A stretch of DNA of 64,000 nucleotides, from contig JAHLMK010000003.1 in NCBI GenBank assembly GCA_019915135.1, forward strand, positions 1,488,001 through 1,552,000, in the 5' to 3' direction. This document shows positions 24,841 to 36,251 of this stretch, piece by piece. The stretch is from Strobilurus pachycystidiatus. Taxonomy: Eukaryota; Basidiomycota; Agaricomycetes; Agaricales; Physalacriaceae. The translations under genes were made by a program, and so were the position numbers. The notes below the pieces were generated by a model. That model was not told the origin of the DNA, did not search any database, and saw only the letters and a program-made list of their open reading frames with translations. Numbering within the stretch: the first letter of the stretch is position 1; the number at the start of each line of letters is the position of its first letter.

Positions 24841-26379
24841 CCTCTGATAGTGGATAACAAGCTCAACTCTTTATTTCACATGCGACCATGATGCGTTATG
24901 TGAAAATCCAGTCAAAAGTCTAGACTCTACAGTATTGTAACTAAGCAATTCTCTTTCAAGTTTCTTCATCTCTTCCCAAAGCTAAAATCTTCTGAACTAA
25001 GTGAGCCACAAATACTGTTCTCTAAGCCTTGCCCTTATTATTGGACTTTGTATAAAATTGCTTTGGAAGCTGCCACTTCTTCAAATTCAACTCTGGGTCT
25101 TTGAAAAGGTGAATACGACTCCACTCAATCCCATCCTCCTTTTTGTGATAGATAATATCTCCATTATCATCAAAATATTGGACAGTAATCCATTTCTCAT
25201 CAGGAGGCCCGCCTCCAGGTATGTGATCGTGCCACCCTCCACTGTTGCTGTAGTCAGTAAGAGGCCTCAACAAACAATGTACATGGTAGCTCACAATATA
25301 ATGGCCCTTTGAGCTTTGGCTCTTGTGTCAAAGCCAAGAATAGCAGCACTGCTGTATGTGATATCAACACAAAGCTTCTGCTCAGGGCTTCCTGCCTTAT
25401 AGGCTGGTTGACCTTTCTAACTGTGTGTGGATATAGATCGACTGGCTATAATAGAAAATAGCTTAGGTCCCTGATTCAGGGCATTATAAGTGACACGAAA
25501 CATGATATGAGGGGATGATGAGGCAGTCAGATAGATAGGTAGGTTCCATTCATACTTGAAGCTTAAGTACTTAAAAAGCTTTGAGAGGTACACCATATCA
25601 TTATTGAACTTTGGACTCATGAAAGGCTATACAGTCCATATCACAACAAATAGGTGGTCACAAAATGGAATTACTAGACCATATTAAGGTTCTAGTATGG
25701 AGATTTGAACTAAGTACTGACTACATTGCGTAGGTTTCAGCTAATTGTAAAATGATAGGCCGGACCCTTGCAACAACCCAAACAGCGGAGTTATGAAATT
25801 TATGGGGCAACCTCAATATGCAGCCGACTGCCTTGTGCACTGCAATTATTGCTTTCCAAATGATGTCCTCTATTGCTGAATACCCGTCTTGAGGACACTG
25901 AAACTAGGAGCAGAAGTCAGCGAGGTTACTTTGTTTGAATGGGATGCCGACATCATTGGCCGTCTGTTAGATTTCAGACTCTGCTTCTGGAATTGTTGAA
26001 CGAGGGCGGCCTATCATATTGCAATTAGCTGTCAACTTTGGACAAGAGACTACTGTACATTTTTTGACCGTAAGTTTGCTAGGTGTGAATCAATGTTACA
26101 CAAGAAGCAAATCTTGACACGCAATTAAAATTTTGACTCTATCACAATTTTTTGATTTTTGTCCAGAACAGACACTAATACATGCCGGTGCTTTGGCTCA
26201 GTCACTTTATTGTCTCCGGGAATGCTGAACACATGGCCGGACAGAGGCCAGTGCAATTTTGATCCAAAAGCCCAACACAGGCGCAAAAATCAAAATTTTG
26301 GCCCAAATATAATTAATGTTTTATATGTGCCACATGCATGTACTGTGTGGCACTTCCAAACATTCCATACTGGAATGGA
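24841..26379. other. AT-rich gene-free region with transposon-like debris
   Basis: Base composition drops sharply compared with flanking genes. On the minus strand, 25022-25294 encodes a readable stretch (WITVQYFDDNGDIIYHKK, then IEWSRIHLFKDPELNLKK) and 25417-25620 another, but neither extends into a full domain and no family was recognised. They look like fragments of an old mobile element. No terminal repeats were found. Confidence 0.55.
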
Positions 26380-26548
26380 CCTAGCAGCCCGCTTGGGAGA
26401 CATTGCAGACAAATCAAGCGGAAGACATTGTGGAATGATCTGAAAATCCTATTGACAACTGGAACTGTGTCTACAGGCGCCAAAGGCGCCGCAAAGTAAG
26501 GCCAAACACTGGCAAGGCAGCAGTGGGGCAACAGGAGCCCCCACTGCA
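26380..26548. repeat. 169-bp direct repeat, copy 1
   Basis: Matches 27113-27281 in the same orientation with a constant 733-base offset at both ends, so the alignment has no net insertion or deletion, only scattered substitutions. It carries the palindromic-looking GGCGCCAAAGGCGCC. Both copies read on the minus strand as HCCLASVWP, then FAAPLAPVDTV, then RIFRSFH. A short coding exon of a lost mobile element is possible. The region between the copies is about 564 bases with no long frame. Confidence 0.85.
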
Positions 26549-27112
26549 TGTTCCCTCCGCAAAAAATGAGTGGTGTCCTCGTCGCTCCACATCCTGCAAA
26601 ACCCCAAGAAACCTCGACCACCAGACCATGCCTTCAACCCAGAACAAAACCAATCCAACAATAACTCATGGACCCCTCGCAGGGCGCCACGCAACCCAGG
26701 TCGGCTTCACCGCAGTCCTTCATCTCCAGGCTTCTTGTGGCGGGTCTTCCTCATCTTGGGCCATATCCCTCAGAGTATGTTTCCAGCCCATGACTGTATA
26801 ACTGTAGTGTGTGGTGTCAAATGAATAGAATGAATGATGTCATGTGGCTGTGCACAATGTGAATTTGAGGAGGACAAGGGAAGGAACAGGCACAGCCGGT
26901 GTGCTAGCAAATGGCAGAACACAAAACAGCCCCCAGTCGAGAAAGAGACATGTCCATGTGCAGAGAATGATGAAAATGAACCGTGACCAAGCAAGGAAAG
27001 GCTGGATGGCGCAGAGGGCCTGTGAATGACAATGGGAACCAGGCAGAACGGAAATTGCAGTCCAAAAGCGCGATGGGAAAGAATCACATCCTCATCACCA
27101 TGATGGAGTGGG

Positions 27113-27281
27113 CCTAGCAGCCGGCTTGGGAGACATCACAGACAAATCAAGCGGAAGACATCATGGAATGATCTGAAGATCCTACTGACAACCAGAACCG
27201 TGTCTACAGGCGCCAAAGGCGCCGCAAAGCAAGGCCAAACACTGGCAAGGCAGCAGTGCGGCGACAGGAGCCCCCACTGCA
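27113..27281. repeat. 169-bp direct repeat, copy 2
   Basis: Second copy of the repeat at 26380-26548. The boundaries do not start TG or end CA and no target duplication was seen, so an LTR pair is not supported. The 27282-27618 stretch after it holds only AT-rich spacer and the presumed kinase promoter. Confidence 0.85.
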
Positions 27282-27618
27282 ATACAATGGATACAATAGA
27301 GACAATGAGGCCCAAAAGTTCCATACCATACATACATTGCTAAATGAGTTCCATACCCCGGCCTAGATCATTTTGATCTTGTCCACCTCTTGGATTTGAT
27401 GAAAATGGACGAAAAAGGAAGCTCGCGCCAAATATTTTGCAATCAGCACCAAACCTTGACCAAACCGGCCCATTCCCAACCCATTCCCGTCAAATCTATC
27501 AGTGTCCCGATCTGCGCGGCACAAATGCATTTCTTACCCTAATAATCCTTCCTCGAAGCATGTATCAAGCCTTACGTACGTGAGCAGGCAATTTAAATTC
27601 TCCGCTTGTTCACTTCTC

Positions 27619-29273
27619 ATGCTACAACGATCATCTTTCGCATTGCGTCTCAACCACTGCCTAGAACGACAGGCGCCTTATGCTGCACAGCGCATGATGA
27701 CTTCGACGCCACCCAATCCCGAGGTCCCATCCTTCGTCTTTCCTGAGGAGCCTCTCGGTCTACCCGCTGACACAGGCTTTGGGTTCTGGCAAGGGATACC
27801 GGGAGATGTCCTCGGTCCATCTGGTCGCTACATCATCCAGGCGAAACTTGGCAACGGTACAACCTCGAGTGTTTGGGTCGCAAAGGATAAAGAGTGGGTC
27901 CGGTTTGTTGTAATTCTCCGTCAAGTTGTCACCGTTTGAAGGTTGGGACGCTTCGTGGCACTCAAGATTCTATCAGGTTTTGCCACGGATCTGAATGCGC
28001 AGCACCGTCTGCAAGAACTGACTGTGCATCAGCGGCTGAATACGCTTCCTCCCGAAGACTCAAAACACTGCAATCGTCTCCTAGATCATTTCACGCAAGA
28101 GGGAATCGAACAGGACGGCTCTCATCTGTGCTTGGCTCTCGAACTTGAGAGGACAACACTTGACGCCATTTGGGTAGACAAGTCAATCCCGTTCTTTCCC
28201 ATTCACCTCGTCAAACGTGTCTTGCGGCACATCCTGCAAGGCATGGCGTCCCTGCATAAGGTCGGGGTCGCGCATACTGGTAAGCCGGGATCTCTCGTTA
28301 TTATGTTCCTGTGTCTAAAGGCTCGCAGACATCAAACCCGATAATATCATGGCCAGTCTAGCACCAAACTGGACGGACGACCGCATAATGGAATGGATAA
28401 AACAGCATCCTCCGCGTGTGTATGAGCCTGTTCAAAGCCTGTACAAGCAGATCACCCAGGCGGTCGTAGCCGAAGACATTCCTCTCCCGGACCTCGCAGA
28501 GCTGGAACTGTGCGATTTCAAATTAGCTGACTTAAGCAACGGTATGTTCGTCCCCTTGGAGGGATTTCGGACTTCAATCGATGATATCCTATGCAGCCCA
28601 AGAGGTGGACCGGCAGACCACAGACAACATAACACCCCTTACCTTGCGCCCCCCCGAGATCATCTTAGGTGGGCCATGGTCTGAGAAGGTTGATGTCTAT
28701 ACTTTTGGATGTTTGGTCAGTTTCAAGTATCTACGAGTCACTCACCCGTTTATTTCTCCCTCAGGTCTTCACAATTCTAACCAAGAAACCCCTTTTTGTG
28801 CCTGACGCCGACATCAAACCAGCACATATTGGCCTTCTACGACCGGGGGTGACAGCCAAGGAAGAAGGCCTCGACGTTGAATACTACCTGATGCAACTCC
28901 AAATGCTCACGGATCAACGATTCCCCCCGACTGTTCTTGCACTTGACGCATACCCGAACAGTAGCAAGTACTTCAACGCGGACGGTAAGTCTTATATCCA
29001 TCTGGAATTCCTTTTTTGACTAGCTCACCACTAGGGAGTATGCGCCGCTTCACTGCATTCGGCAGACGCCCACTAGAGATGTGTATTCGGGATACCGGAT
29101 GCACTGCTTCAGACGAGGACGTGGCGGCGGCGAGCAGACTTATGCGACAGTGTCTTAAACTGAACCCCACAGCGCGACCCACGGCAGCGGACCTTCTGTC
29201 AGATCCATGGTTCAGTAGTGAGCACCGTATTTTCTTCTTTATCGCATGGTTAGTTGACAGTCCTGTAGACTAA
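27619..29273 (+). CDS. SRPK-like protein kinase
   Basis: Spliced plus-strand gene starting at ATG 27619. It reads FWQGIPGDVLGPSGRYIIQAKLGNGTTSSVWVAKD, a glycine-loop region like SR-protein kinases; VALKIL with the ATP-binding Lys; LVKRVLRHILQGMASLHKVGVAHT-DIKPDNIM across an intron; LCDFKLADLSNA in place of DFG; RPPEIILGGPWSEKVDVYTFGCL; and a closing RLMRQCLKLNPTARPTAADLLSDPWF. The DLS motif instead of DLG and the HTD loop are variants seen among fungal SRPK-like expansions. SR kinases phosphorylate Arg/Ser-rich splicing factors, but members of this expanded fungal group have no assigned substrate. Some exon borders (around 27900, 28540 and 28720) and the last exon are approximate. The start resembles a mitochondrial leader (MLQRSSFALRLNHCLERQ); this is speculative. 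Confidence 0.78.
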
Positions 29274-29275
29274 TT

Positions 29276-29668
29276 CCGAGTCGCGTCGGCGATACCGAGC
29301 GTATAGCTGCGTTTTCTCGATCGCGACCAAGTCTAAACTTCCACTCATAACACCACTCAGTCTTTAGTCATATTTTGCTGTCGTTCACCTTGTTTGAATT
29401 GTTGTCGCAGCTATCATTGTCATTGTCTTATTGTACAAGCTTGTTAGGAAAAGTGCATTCCAGCGTACAATGGCCTCAAAAACTTCGAGACATCATGCTT
29501 TACAGACGGGAAACATTGGACCAGATCAATGACAAAGCTCGCAACAGCAAGGTACAGGAATTCGGATGGGAATCGCGAATAGGTATTTACAACAAATTCG
29601 ACTCTAAAACTAGTACACTCTACATAGAAGTAGGATTAGTATGACGAGCCTGCTCTCTATTTACGTAT
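29276..29668. other. Intergenic, convergent gene ends
   Basis: Separates the kinase from the 3' end of the minus-strand secreted-protein gene, so it should hold both 3' UTRs. No other feature was seen. Confidence 0.55.
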
Positions 29669-31267
29669 TTACGCAGCGGTAACTTGGAACTGTGGTTCAT
29701 TATTAGCAGTCGGTCTATCAAGGACAAGACGTTAACTTACATAGACAACATCATCACACGATCCATGCTGGGCAATGGGAGCCAACACCGGCTGGTGGTT
29801 CGCAGCAGAGTTGATAGAGGAGAGCTTGTAAAAGCCCTGTGGCAACCCGTTCGTGACATCAGCTGTGAGGACACCATCGACAGCCGCCCCGTTCAGGCCC
29901 TTGAAGAACGCGAAATTGAGAGGATCCAAGACATCGGTAGAGTCAAAAGCGGAGATGGACTCGATCACGACATGCGAATGGCCGACGATTGTTCCACGGC
30001 CGTTCAGCTGCTGGGGAGCGGCGAAGTAGTTCGCTTTCGCATTGACGAAGTTGCCCGTCTGGATGAGGTCTCATCAGCTCGTAGCCAACGGAAGGCAGAT
30101 GCAGGTAAAACGCACCGCGAGGTTCTTGACAGCCATCTTGATAGTAAACGCCTTGTTCTCCTTGATCTTCTGGAAGTTGACCGGGAACGTGAACTTTGAT
30201 GAGGGGATCTTGTCCTGCGAAGGTATGACACCCATTGGCGCGGGGTTGCAGCTTCCGCTTGTGACCTGTTGACCGTTGGTGATGGGAAGGTCGACAGTAG
30301 CGCAGAAGTTGATGAAGTTGTTGCTGGAAGTCAGACTGGGTGTACCAGTCTCGCCTGAAAGAAGCGTGTTGAGATGATGGGAAAACATGTGTGGCACAAG
30401 AAAGCGCACATACCCGGAGCTAGTAACGCGATGCCGTCTTGGTTGAATCCGTCAGCGACGACTGATGGATCCAAGGCTACAAGGAGCGTTTAGATGACAG
30501 AGAAGCTTTTCACAGAAGCGTGTCACTTACTGGAGGACGACTGGATGTCTCCCGTGTCCTTACCAGAACCTGCAGCGGTACCATTTCCAGCGTTGTTCGT
30601 CCCTTTGTCGGATGCATCCCCTGAATCATCTCCACTATCATCCCCAGTGTCGTCGCCAGTATTGTTCCCTGCATCGTCTCCAGAGTCATCCCCAGTGTCG
30701 TCGCCTGTATTGTCATCCCCTGTGTCATCGCCGGTATCAGCACCAGCTGAACCAGCATCTGATCCTGCCCCGGTCGCCCCAGTCTGTGCGAAATATTAGA
30801 TCGAGCTTGCAAGATACTATACACATAGAACGTACCGCCGCTATACGTGTCTGCAAATCATCGGCCGTTGTGCACTGAACCGCTGTTCCGGCCGAGCCAG
30901 TCAAGGGCAAGGCGCCACAGCTGCATGAAAGAAGGTTTAGACGATCCTCAAACATGCAACATTGAAACATACACGGTACCAGCGGGGCACCCAACGATGG
31001 CGAACTTTCCGCCGACACACTGCGCAAATTTACCGTTCACACAAGCGTCTTGCGGGGCAGTGCAAGCCGAATCGGCCGTGAGGGTCTTGAATTGATTACT
31101 ACGAAGAACACTGTTAGAATTGAAGGTCACCATCAAAGAGATCCACTCTACTTCTGAGCGATCGCGTCTTGGCCGTTCTTCAGGTCCACCGCAGCACGCT
31201 TTAGAGGCGTAGGTCCAGCCGAGACGACTGCCAAGCAGAGAGCGAGGACGATGAATGTAGACTGCAT
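29669..31267 (-). CDS. Secreted protein with CBM19-like module and acidic linker
   Basis: Multi-exon minus-strand gene with start ATG at 31267 and TAA at 29671-29669. A signal peptide (MQSTFIVLALCLAVVSAG) leads to a cysteine-rich module: ADSACTAPQDACVNGKFAQC, then GCPAGTV, then CGALPLTGSAGTAVQC, which matches the spacing of chitin-binding CBM19 domains. A Gly/Asp/Thr linker (repeats like TGDDTGDDSGDD) follows. The C-terminal domain contains SSNNFINFCATV, then CNPAPMGVIPS, then NYFAAPQQLNGRGTIVGHSH, then NHQPVLAPIAQHG; it is shared with the gene at 36252 and has no function I can name. Secretion to the wall or medium is expected. The last exon is only seven codons (FQVTAA). CBM19 is assigned from the cysteine pattern only. 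Confidence 0.72.
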
Positions 31268-31422
31268 GATGAGAATACGTGGAAAGAATGTGGTAAGAAA
31301 GACTCCAGGTCAAGTAGCGATCTCGAATCGCGTATGAAGAAGGGCAGTAGGAGTGAAGAAGAGAGTGGCGGTTTGGGATGACCGGGCAGAGGTGCTGGGG
31401 ATGTGGCTCCGCCCATTGTCTG

Positions 31423-31430
31423 CTTTTATA
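31423..31430 (-). promoter_or_regulatory. TATA box-like element
   Basis: TATAAAAG on the minus strand, about 156 bases upstream of the secreted-protein start codon. The spacing is plausible for a fungal TATA promoter with a leader of roughly 100-120 bases. Confidence 0.45.
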
Positions 31431-32307
31431 ACGAAGCCTTTGTCTTTGGCCCGTCAGGTTGAGTGCCGAACCGTTGGCCCCAGGGTCACCAAAGATCGGA
31501 ATGCTGCACACTACAAAGACCTATTGACAATTGTCTCCTGCGTGGCCAATCTGAGTCCGTCGTGACTCTGGGATGAGAAGGTAGCCGCGATAGGAACAAT
31601 AAGAAAATGCGGGTCGACCTAAACAAGCAATCAGCGGTTACAATCACGACCACTGTCTTTGACAGCGGTATAGTTCATTTCCGTATGCCTTTGAGGATCG
31701 ACAACTGGGCCAGTCGGAGTATGGTTCCTCACCCTGTGGCGCTTAGTGGCGCTCGGCGCCCAAAGTGTCCCAAAACCGTTCGGATAGGGTGGCTTGTGGA
31801 TGTCTCAAGCATGGCGCGCAGAATCCTGCGGACCGCCGGAATGGCCTCCAAAAGCAAGACGTTACCGTTGTTGATCGTCGTGGGTCCGAAGTCATTCCGT
31901 ACACTTTGATCTGCAGTCGCATAAATTCCTTGGCGCCGTGCCTCCGATGTCATTGGCAATGAATGGACATAACGTTATAATCGCGGTCCATGGACGGTAA
32001 AACCACCGACGAGAAGAAGTTGAGAGCGCGTCAAGGCAGCCTTAGTATTAAGGACCCTCCGTAGACTGCATGAGACTCGAGCGCCACAGTAGCAAAGGTA
32101 CAGTACCATGGTAATCAAACCTATTTGTATGAGCTCGGAGCTCAACAGTTATGCGTTACCTTGAGCGCGGGGTCTTCCTTTGAATCCTTTCACATCAAGC
32201 CTCGACAGTTTCATCGAAATTTGCCGCAGCAGGAAAAAGTGCATTGTCGGGCCGAACAGCCGAACAGTCCTTTGTCTCAACTCCGACGAACATCCCGCTT
32301 TGTGCCT
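31431..32307. other. Intergenic, no gene recognised
   Basis: Upstream of the secreted-protein gene and left of the transposon. It contains only short overlapping frames. It must hold upstream regulatory sequence of the minus-strand gene. Confidence 0.5.
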
Positions 32308-32309
32308 TA

Positions 32310-32336
32310 CAGTCATCCACCCATCAACAGGACAAC
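32310..32336. repeat. Left terminal inverted repeat
   Basis: 27 bases, identical to the reverse complement of 35290-35316 with no mismatch. Preceded by the TA target site. Confidence 0.95.
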
Positions 32337-32581
32337 CAAATAGAGATTGACCTCGGAAGATATTTAAATGTGTTGAGACCTTCTATTGGAGTATGCTACG
32401 TGACTCGAATAGGTTTAACAATGATTTCCACATGGAATTTAAGGGTGCGGACATCGTGTAAATACGTGTGAACTATCGACAAGCTGGATGGAGGCTTATC
32501 GGAGGCGTCCCATTCAACAGGACAACGTCACATCACGTTGATATGCCTTATGGGGACGCCCGGCTACATCAGATCAGATCA

Positions 32582-34873
32582 TTACTCGCCTTCGGATTCA
32601 TACTCGGCTTCCTCATCTTCTTCGTCTTCCTCATCGTCGTCCTCGTTGTCATCGCCACCTTGATGTGAAGTGCTCCCTGTCCCTGCAGCTAACACCTGTC
32701 GCTTTGGCTTAGGTGGGCCCTTCTCCAATTGACCTAGCTTCGGTTTGGTACCCTTCGGACGCCTCTTCTCCTTCTTGGCGCGCTCCGATTCCTTCTTCCA
32801 CTCAGCAAGGTCCAATTGGTGCTGAGCGCGTCGATCCTTGTTGCGCTGTACCCTCTCGCCATCCGCCTTCTTCCATTCTGCAAGTTCAGCAGCGTGCCTA
32901 TTGCCCTGTTGTGCCCGCTGCTCTTTCTCTTGCTCTTTCGCTTGCTTGTCCTCCTTATTCTTCCTCGCAGCAGCCATGAACTCTGGACCAGTGAAGAGTT
33001 TCGGCATTCCATCAGCATTGAGACGACCTGATCCCTGGGCCTTCTTCTTCTTCCGCTCTTCGTCCTCTTGAAGCTGTGTCTGACTTTGCGCAACGTACGT
33101 ATTTGCCATCACCATTCCGGTCTGCAGCTGAACCAAGCGACGTTTCAGACCCCGCTCGTTCTCCTGCGAGTCCAGTAAGGCCTCCCTGAGATCGCTTTCA
33201 TGCCATGTCCGGGGCTCGACGTCCAGGACTTCCACGTATCGTCGCTTCATGCGGAGCGGGGAAATTGGCACGGTTTTGCAATGTGGAGGCGTCATGTCAG
33301 AGGTGAGATTATCGGCAGTCAGGAAGGCATATGTTGAAGATGATGAAGACCGCGTAAGGGTGTCGAGAAGGCTTCGCGCAATGGGTGTTCCTCGTGAAGG
33401 TGAGTTTGATATGTCTGTCAAAGATGAAGTGGGATTCTGGCGTTCGTGTGTCTTGAGATCCAAAAGAATATGGGAGACCACGCGTTCGGGTGTCGAGAGT
33501 GTAATAGGAAGGGCACTACGGGAGGATGATGCAAGAGCTGGAGCCATCTGGGTCGACGTGATGATATCGGGATTGAAAGGGACAATGCCTGTCTTTCAAA
33601 AGGCGGAAAGGATGTTCCCTTTGGTGAACGCCTTCACGTGGGCCGCACCATAGACTGACAAGAAGACACTCTTAATGACCTTCTTTCCAGTGCGCCTCTC
33701 ATAGTCCGTTCGCTCTTCTCGAAAGCGCTGTTTGACAACGGCGAAGATCACGACATCGAGACCCTGGTAGACATGCGTTGAGTGTGATGGATAGCAGACC
33801 ACCTCAATTCGGTTGGCAAGCGCGTAGTCCAGGAACTCCAGTGTATAGTGCGAGCTGTGCCCGTCGACCACAAGTAAGCGGCGCCGTCCTTGTGCCTTGG
33901 CTTTAGTTTGTTGATCAAACTGTTTAATCCACAGAACACCAATTTCGCCGTCGATGTAGCCCTTCTTTGAATGCCCAATCCTAATCAATTCACGTCACAT
34001 TAGAGGTAGGGAACCGATGGTTACAACGTACGAAGCATTCAAGGGATTTTCCTGAGCCCATGACGACTGAAAATATTCGCCTTTGAAGATGACGGCCGGC
34101 GGGAGCGAGGTTCCATCTGCGCAGATGGTGCAGAGAACGGTGATATTTTCACGGTCCCCACTCTGCTGTTGATGCTGAACAGAGATACCTCTGGGTCCGA
34201 CAACACGCTCACGCCCTCCCACACCCTGCTGTATTCCGGTTTCATCAGCTCCGTAGATTAGCTCGTCCACAATTTGATCCTCTTCAGTCCCATTCCCCCG
34301 GATCACATCAGCTAGAATTTTGAAGTATTGCTCCTTTGTGGCCGGATTGACAGCGCGGGCACGCGAGTGATCGAGTCCGTGAGTCCAGTAAGGTGAAAGC
34401 CGGTTCGAATGCTTTTGAAGGAAGCGGCTAGCCCAGTTCTTCCCTAAGCCATCCTCAGGGAACGATGCTCCATGGCGTCCGCGTCCTATCTTCTCGCCAA
34501 CTTCCTTGATACGCTGGAGCGTAAGGGGGAATCCTCGATTTGCGAGTGCAATGCAGTAGTCCACCACACTCGTCTGCTCCTGTTTATTTAGCCACCCCTT
34601 CTCTTCGTTTGCGGACTCCCGCTTTGATGGCCGTCCCTTGTAACGCTCAAGCATGGTGCCCCGGTGTAGCTTGATGCGTTCATGATCCTCCAGCCAGCAT
34701 TCTTCTTCAATCTCTGAACAAATTGTCGCCGCACTTTTTGGTTTGACCGTTGGATTCTCTTTTGTGCCCTCCTTCTCATCGGCATAGCGTTCCACAGCCT
34801 GCAGCATCCATTTCTCTTTGATGGTGCTGTAGTCTTGCTTTTTTCGTGCAATAGATTGAGCGCGTCCGACCAT
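32582..34873 (-). pseudogene. Pogo-like DDE transposase, one nonsense codon
   Basis: Two exons (34873-34032 and 33980-32582) join across a GTACGT...TTAG intron to 747 codons with one internal stop. The N-terminal part is a psq/CENP-B-like helix-turn-helix DNA-binding region (KSAATICSEIEEE; GKNWASRFLQKHSNRLSPYW). The DDE catalytic core shows GADETGIQQG, then LLVVDGHSSHYT, then HVYQGLDVVIFAVVKQRF, i.e. three acidic catalytic residues. After NILSAF a TGA (33598-33596) interrupts a sequence continuing KTGIVPFNPDII, where relatives have Arg or Lys (AFRKTGI). Downstream the frame is open for 338 more codons of coiled, Lys/Glu-rich and acidic tail. The break lies after the DDE core, so a shortened protein might still be made; loss of function is inferred. 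Confidence 0.88.
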
Positions 34874-35289
34874 GGCGCGATGTACAGCTTTGACAAGTAG
34901 GTGCAAGTGATCGTTCGGGATTACGAGGTGAGGCTTGCGTCATCAGTCCAGATTGGGAACGTGACAATGATTTCAAGCCTCCGAAGATGAGTTGTTCTAC
35001 AACGCTACCACATTCAATAGAGAGTCATAAATCCACATGGAATCATGTATACTTGTATCATAAAGACATATGAAGTAACCCCAGGTGATTCCCAAGGAAC
35101 ACTATATCAATACCACGCATTCTTTGCGAAATGTACCCTGATTCATGCACTCAATAAATTTTGCACAGTAGTATTACTTCGGAGGTTCCATGTTTAGCAA
35201 GCATATGTATCTAGCAGACAATTAGCATCGAGTCCGAGGGTAAGTGTGACACAAGGAGCTGTTCCGAGGTGTTTGTCCTGTTGATGGGT

Positions 35290-35316
35290 GTTGTCCTGTT
35301 GATGGGTGGATGACTG
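35290..35316. repeat. Right terminal inverted repeat
   Basis: 27 bases, perfect inverted match to 32310-32336. Followed by the TA target site at 35317-35318. Confidence 0.95.
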
Positions 35317-35318
35317 TA

Positions 35319-36251
35319 TGGAAGCTTGCGTTCAGATGAAACCGAAGATTGGGTACTCACCTGTACTCACGCGAGTTGGCCCTCGAAGCCCACCTCCATC
35401 ATCGCAGCGGCAGGCAACGATTGATGAAGCCACGGATTCATATGGCGGTCGTATGTCAATCCATCTGCCATTTGAGGACAGCCTCAAGGCCGAACGGAAT
35501 CATGATGGTTGCACTTCCCCTTGGACACTGTACGATGGCGGGGTCAAATGAACATGATCCTTGTGAGTAGATTCAAACCTCTCAGTGCTACCGCAGAACG
35601 CCTTGGAAGCCATCACTGTGCTAAGTATGTACTCTTCAGATGTTCTCATCCACTTGGCAACGCGGAGCACTGTTTCGTATCCTTACGTTACACTTTCACA
35701 ACTAGTGTCCTGAACACTGATGCTGATGAACCTGACACGGGCGCTCAGAATCAACGGTTAGTGTAACGCAGACCAGACAGGCCTGCCCATCGAGTAGGAT
35801 GGTAGAGTTGACCTCATGCGCTCCTTCTGCCTGTCTGTGGACGTGAGAGCGCCTCCATCCACTTCAGATCCACTTAGAGACGGTCACATCTTACATACAG
35901 CGGGTAAATCGAGGCAATTGTTCTATTTATGCCTCCTCGGGTACGCATCTTGAGCTATTCTTACTACACGCTCACACCACGACAGGTCCCCATATTGTAT
36001 TATGATGAGTCGTGTCACGAACTGGACTGTCTTTCCTAAACGGTTGATAACGGTATACTTGAGGATATATGAGGCAGCTTCCTTGTGCATCACCCCATCC
36101 TTCCTTCCCCTCCCCCTCATATTCCAGTTGGGTACTCCTACGATCCGTGATCGTCTTTTTCTGTTCTTCTAGTCTTTTGACCTGGTGTCTCTCTTTCGTC
36201 TCCACAATCCATTCGCTTCCTTCCCTTCGTTAACAGAAAAATTCACAAGAG
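35319..36251. other. Intergenic, presumed promoter of secreted-protein gene
   Basis: No gene was recognised. GATATATGAGG near 36064 is a weak TATA-like site about 185 bases before the next ATG. The last 150 bases are pyrimidine-rich (CTTTCGTCTCC, TTCCCTTCG), a common fungal start-site context for highly expressed genes. Confidence 0.5.

Larger units (their letters stand above)
32308..35318 (-). mobile_element. Complete pogo-type (Tc1/mariner) DNA transposon
   Basis: The element proper is 32310-35316 (3,007 bp). Its ends are perfect 27-bp terminal inverted repeats beginning CAGTCATCCACCC, flanked on both sides by TA (32308-32309 and 35317-35318), the Tc1/mariner target duplication. Inside is one transposase gene on the minus strand. 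The right end repeats the inner half of the terminal repeat in tandem (TGTCCTGTTGATGGGTG twice at about 35276-35307), and a related string occurs near 32510, so there are extra subterminal motifs that could bind transposase. The perfect repeats suggest recent insertion. Confidence 0.93.

Noticed and set aside
26380..27281. Interpretation of the 169-bp repeats as LTRs of a small retroelement
   Set aside because: Ends are not TG...CA, no target duplication, primer-binding site or polypurine tract was seen.
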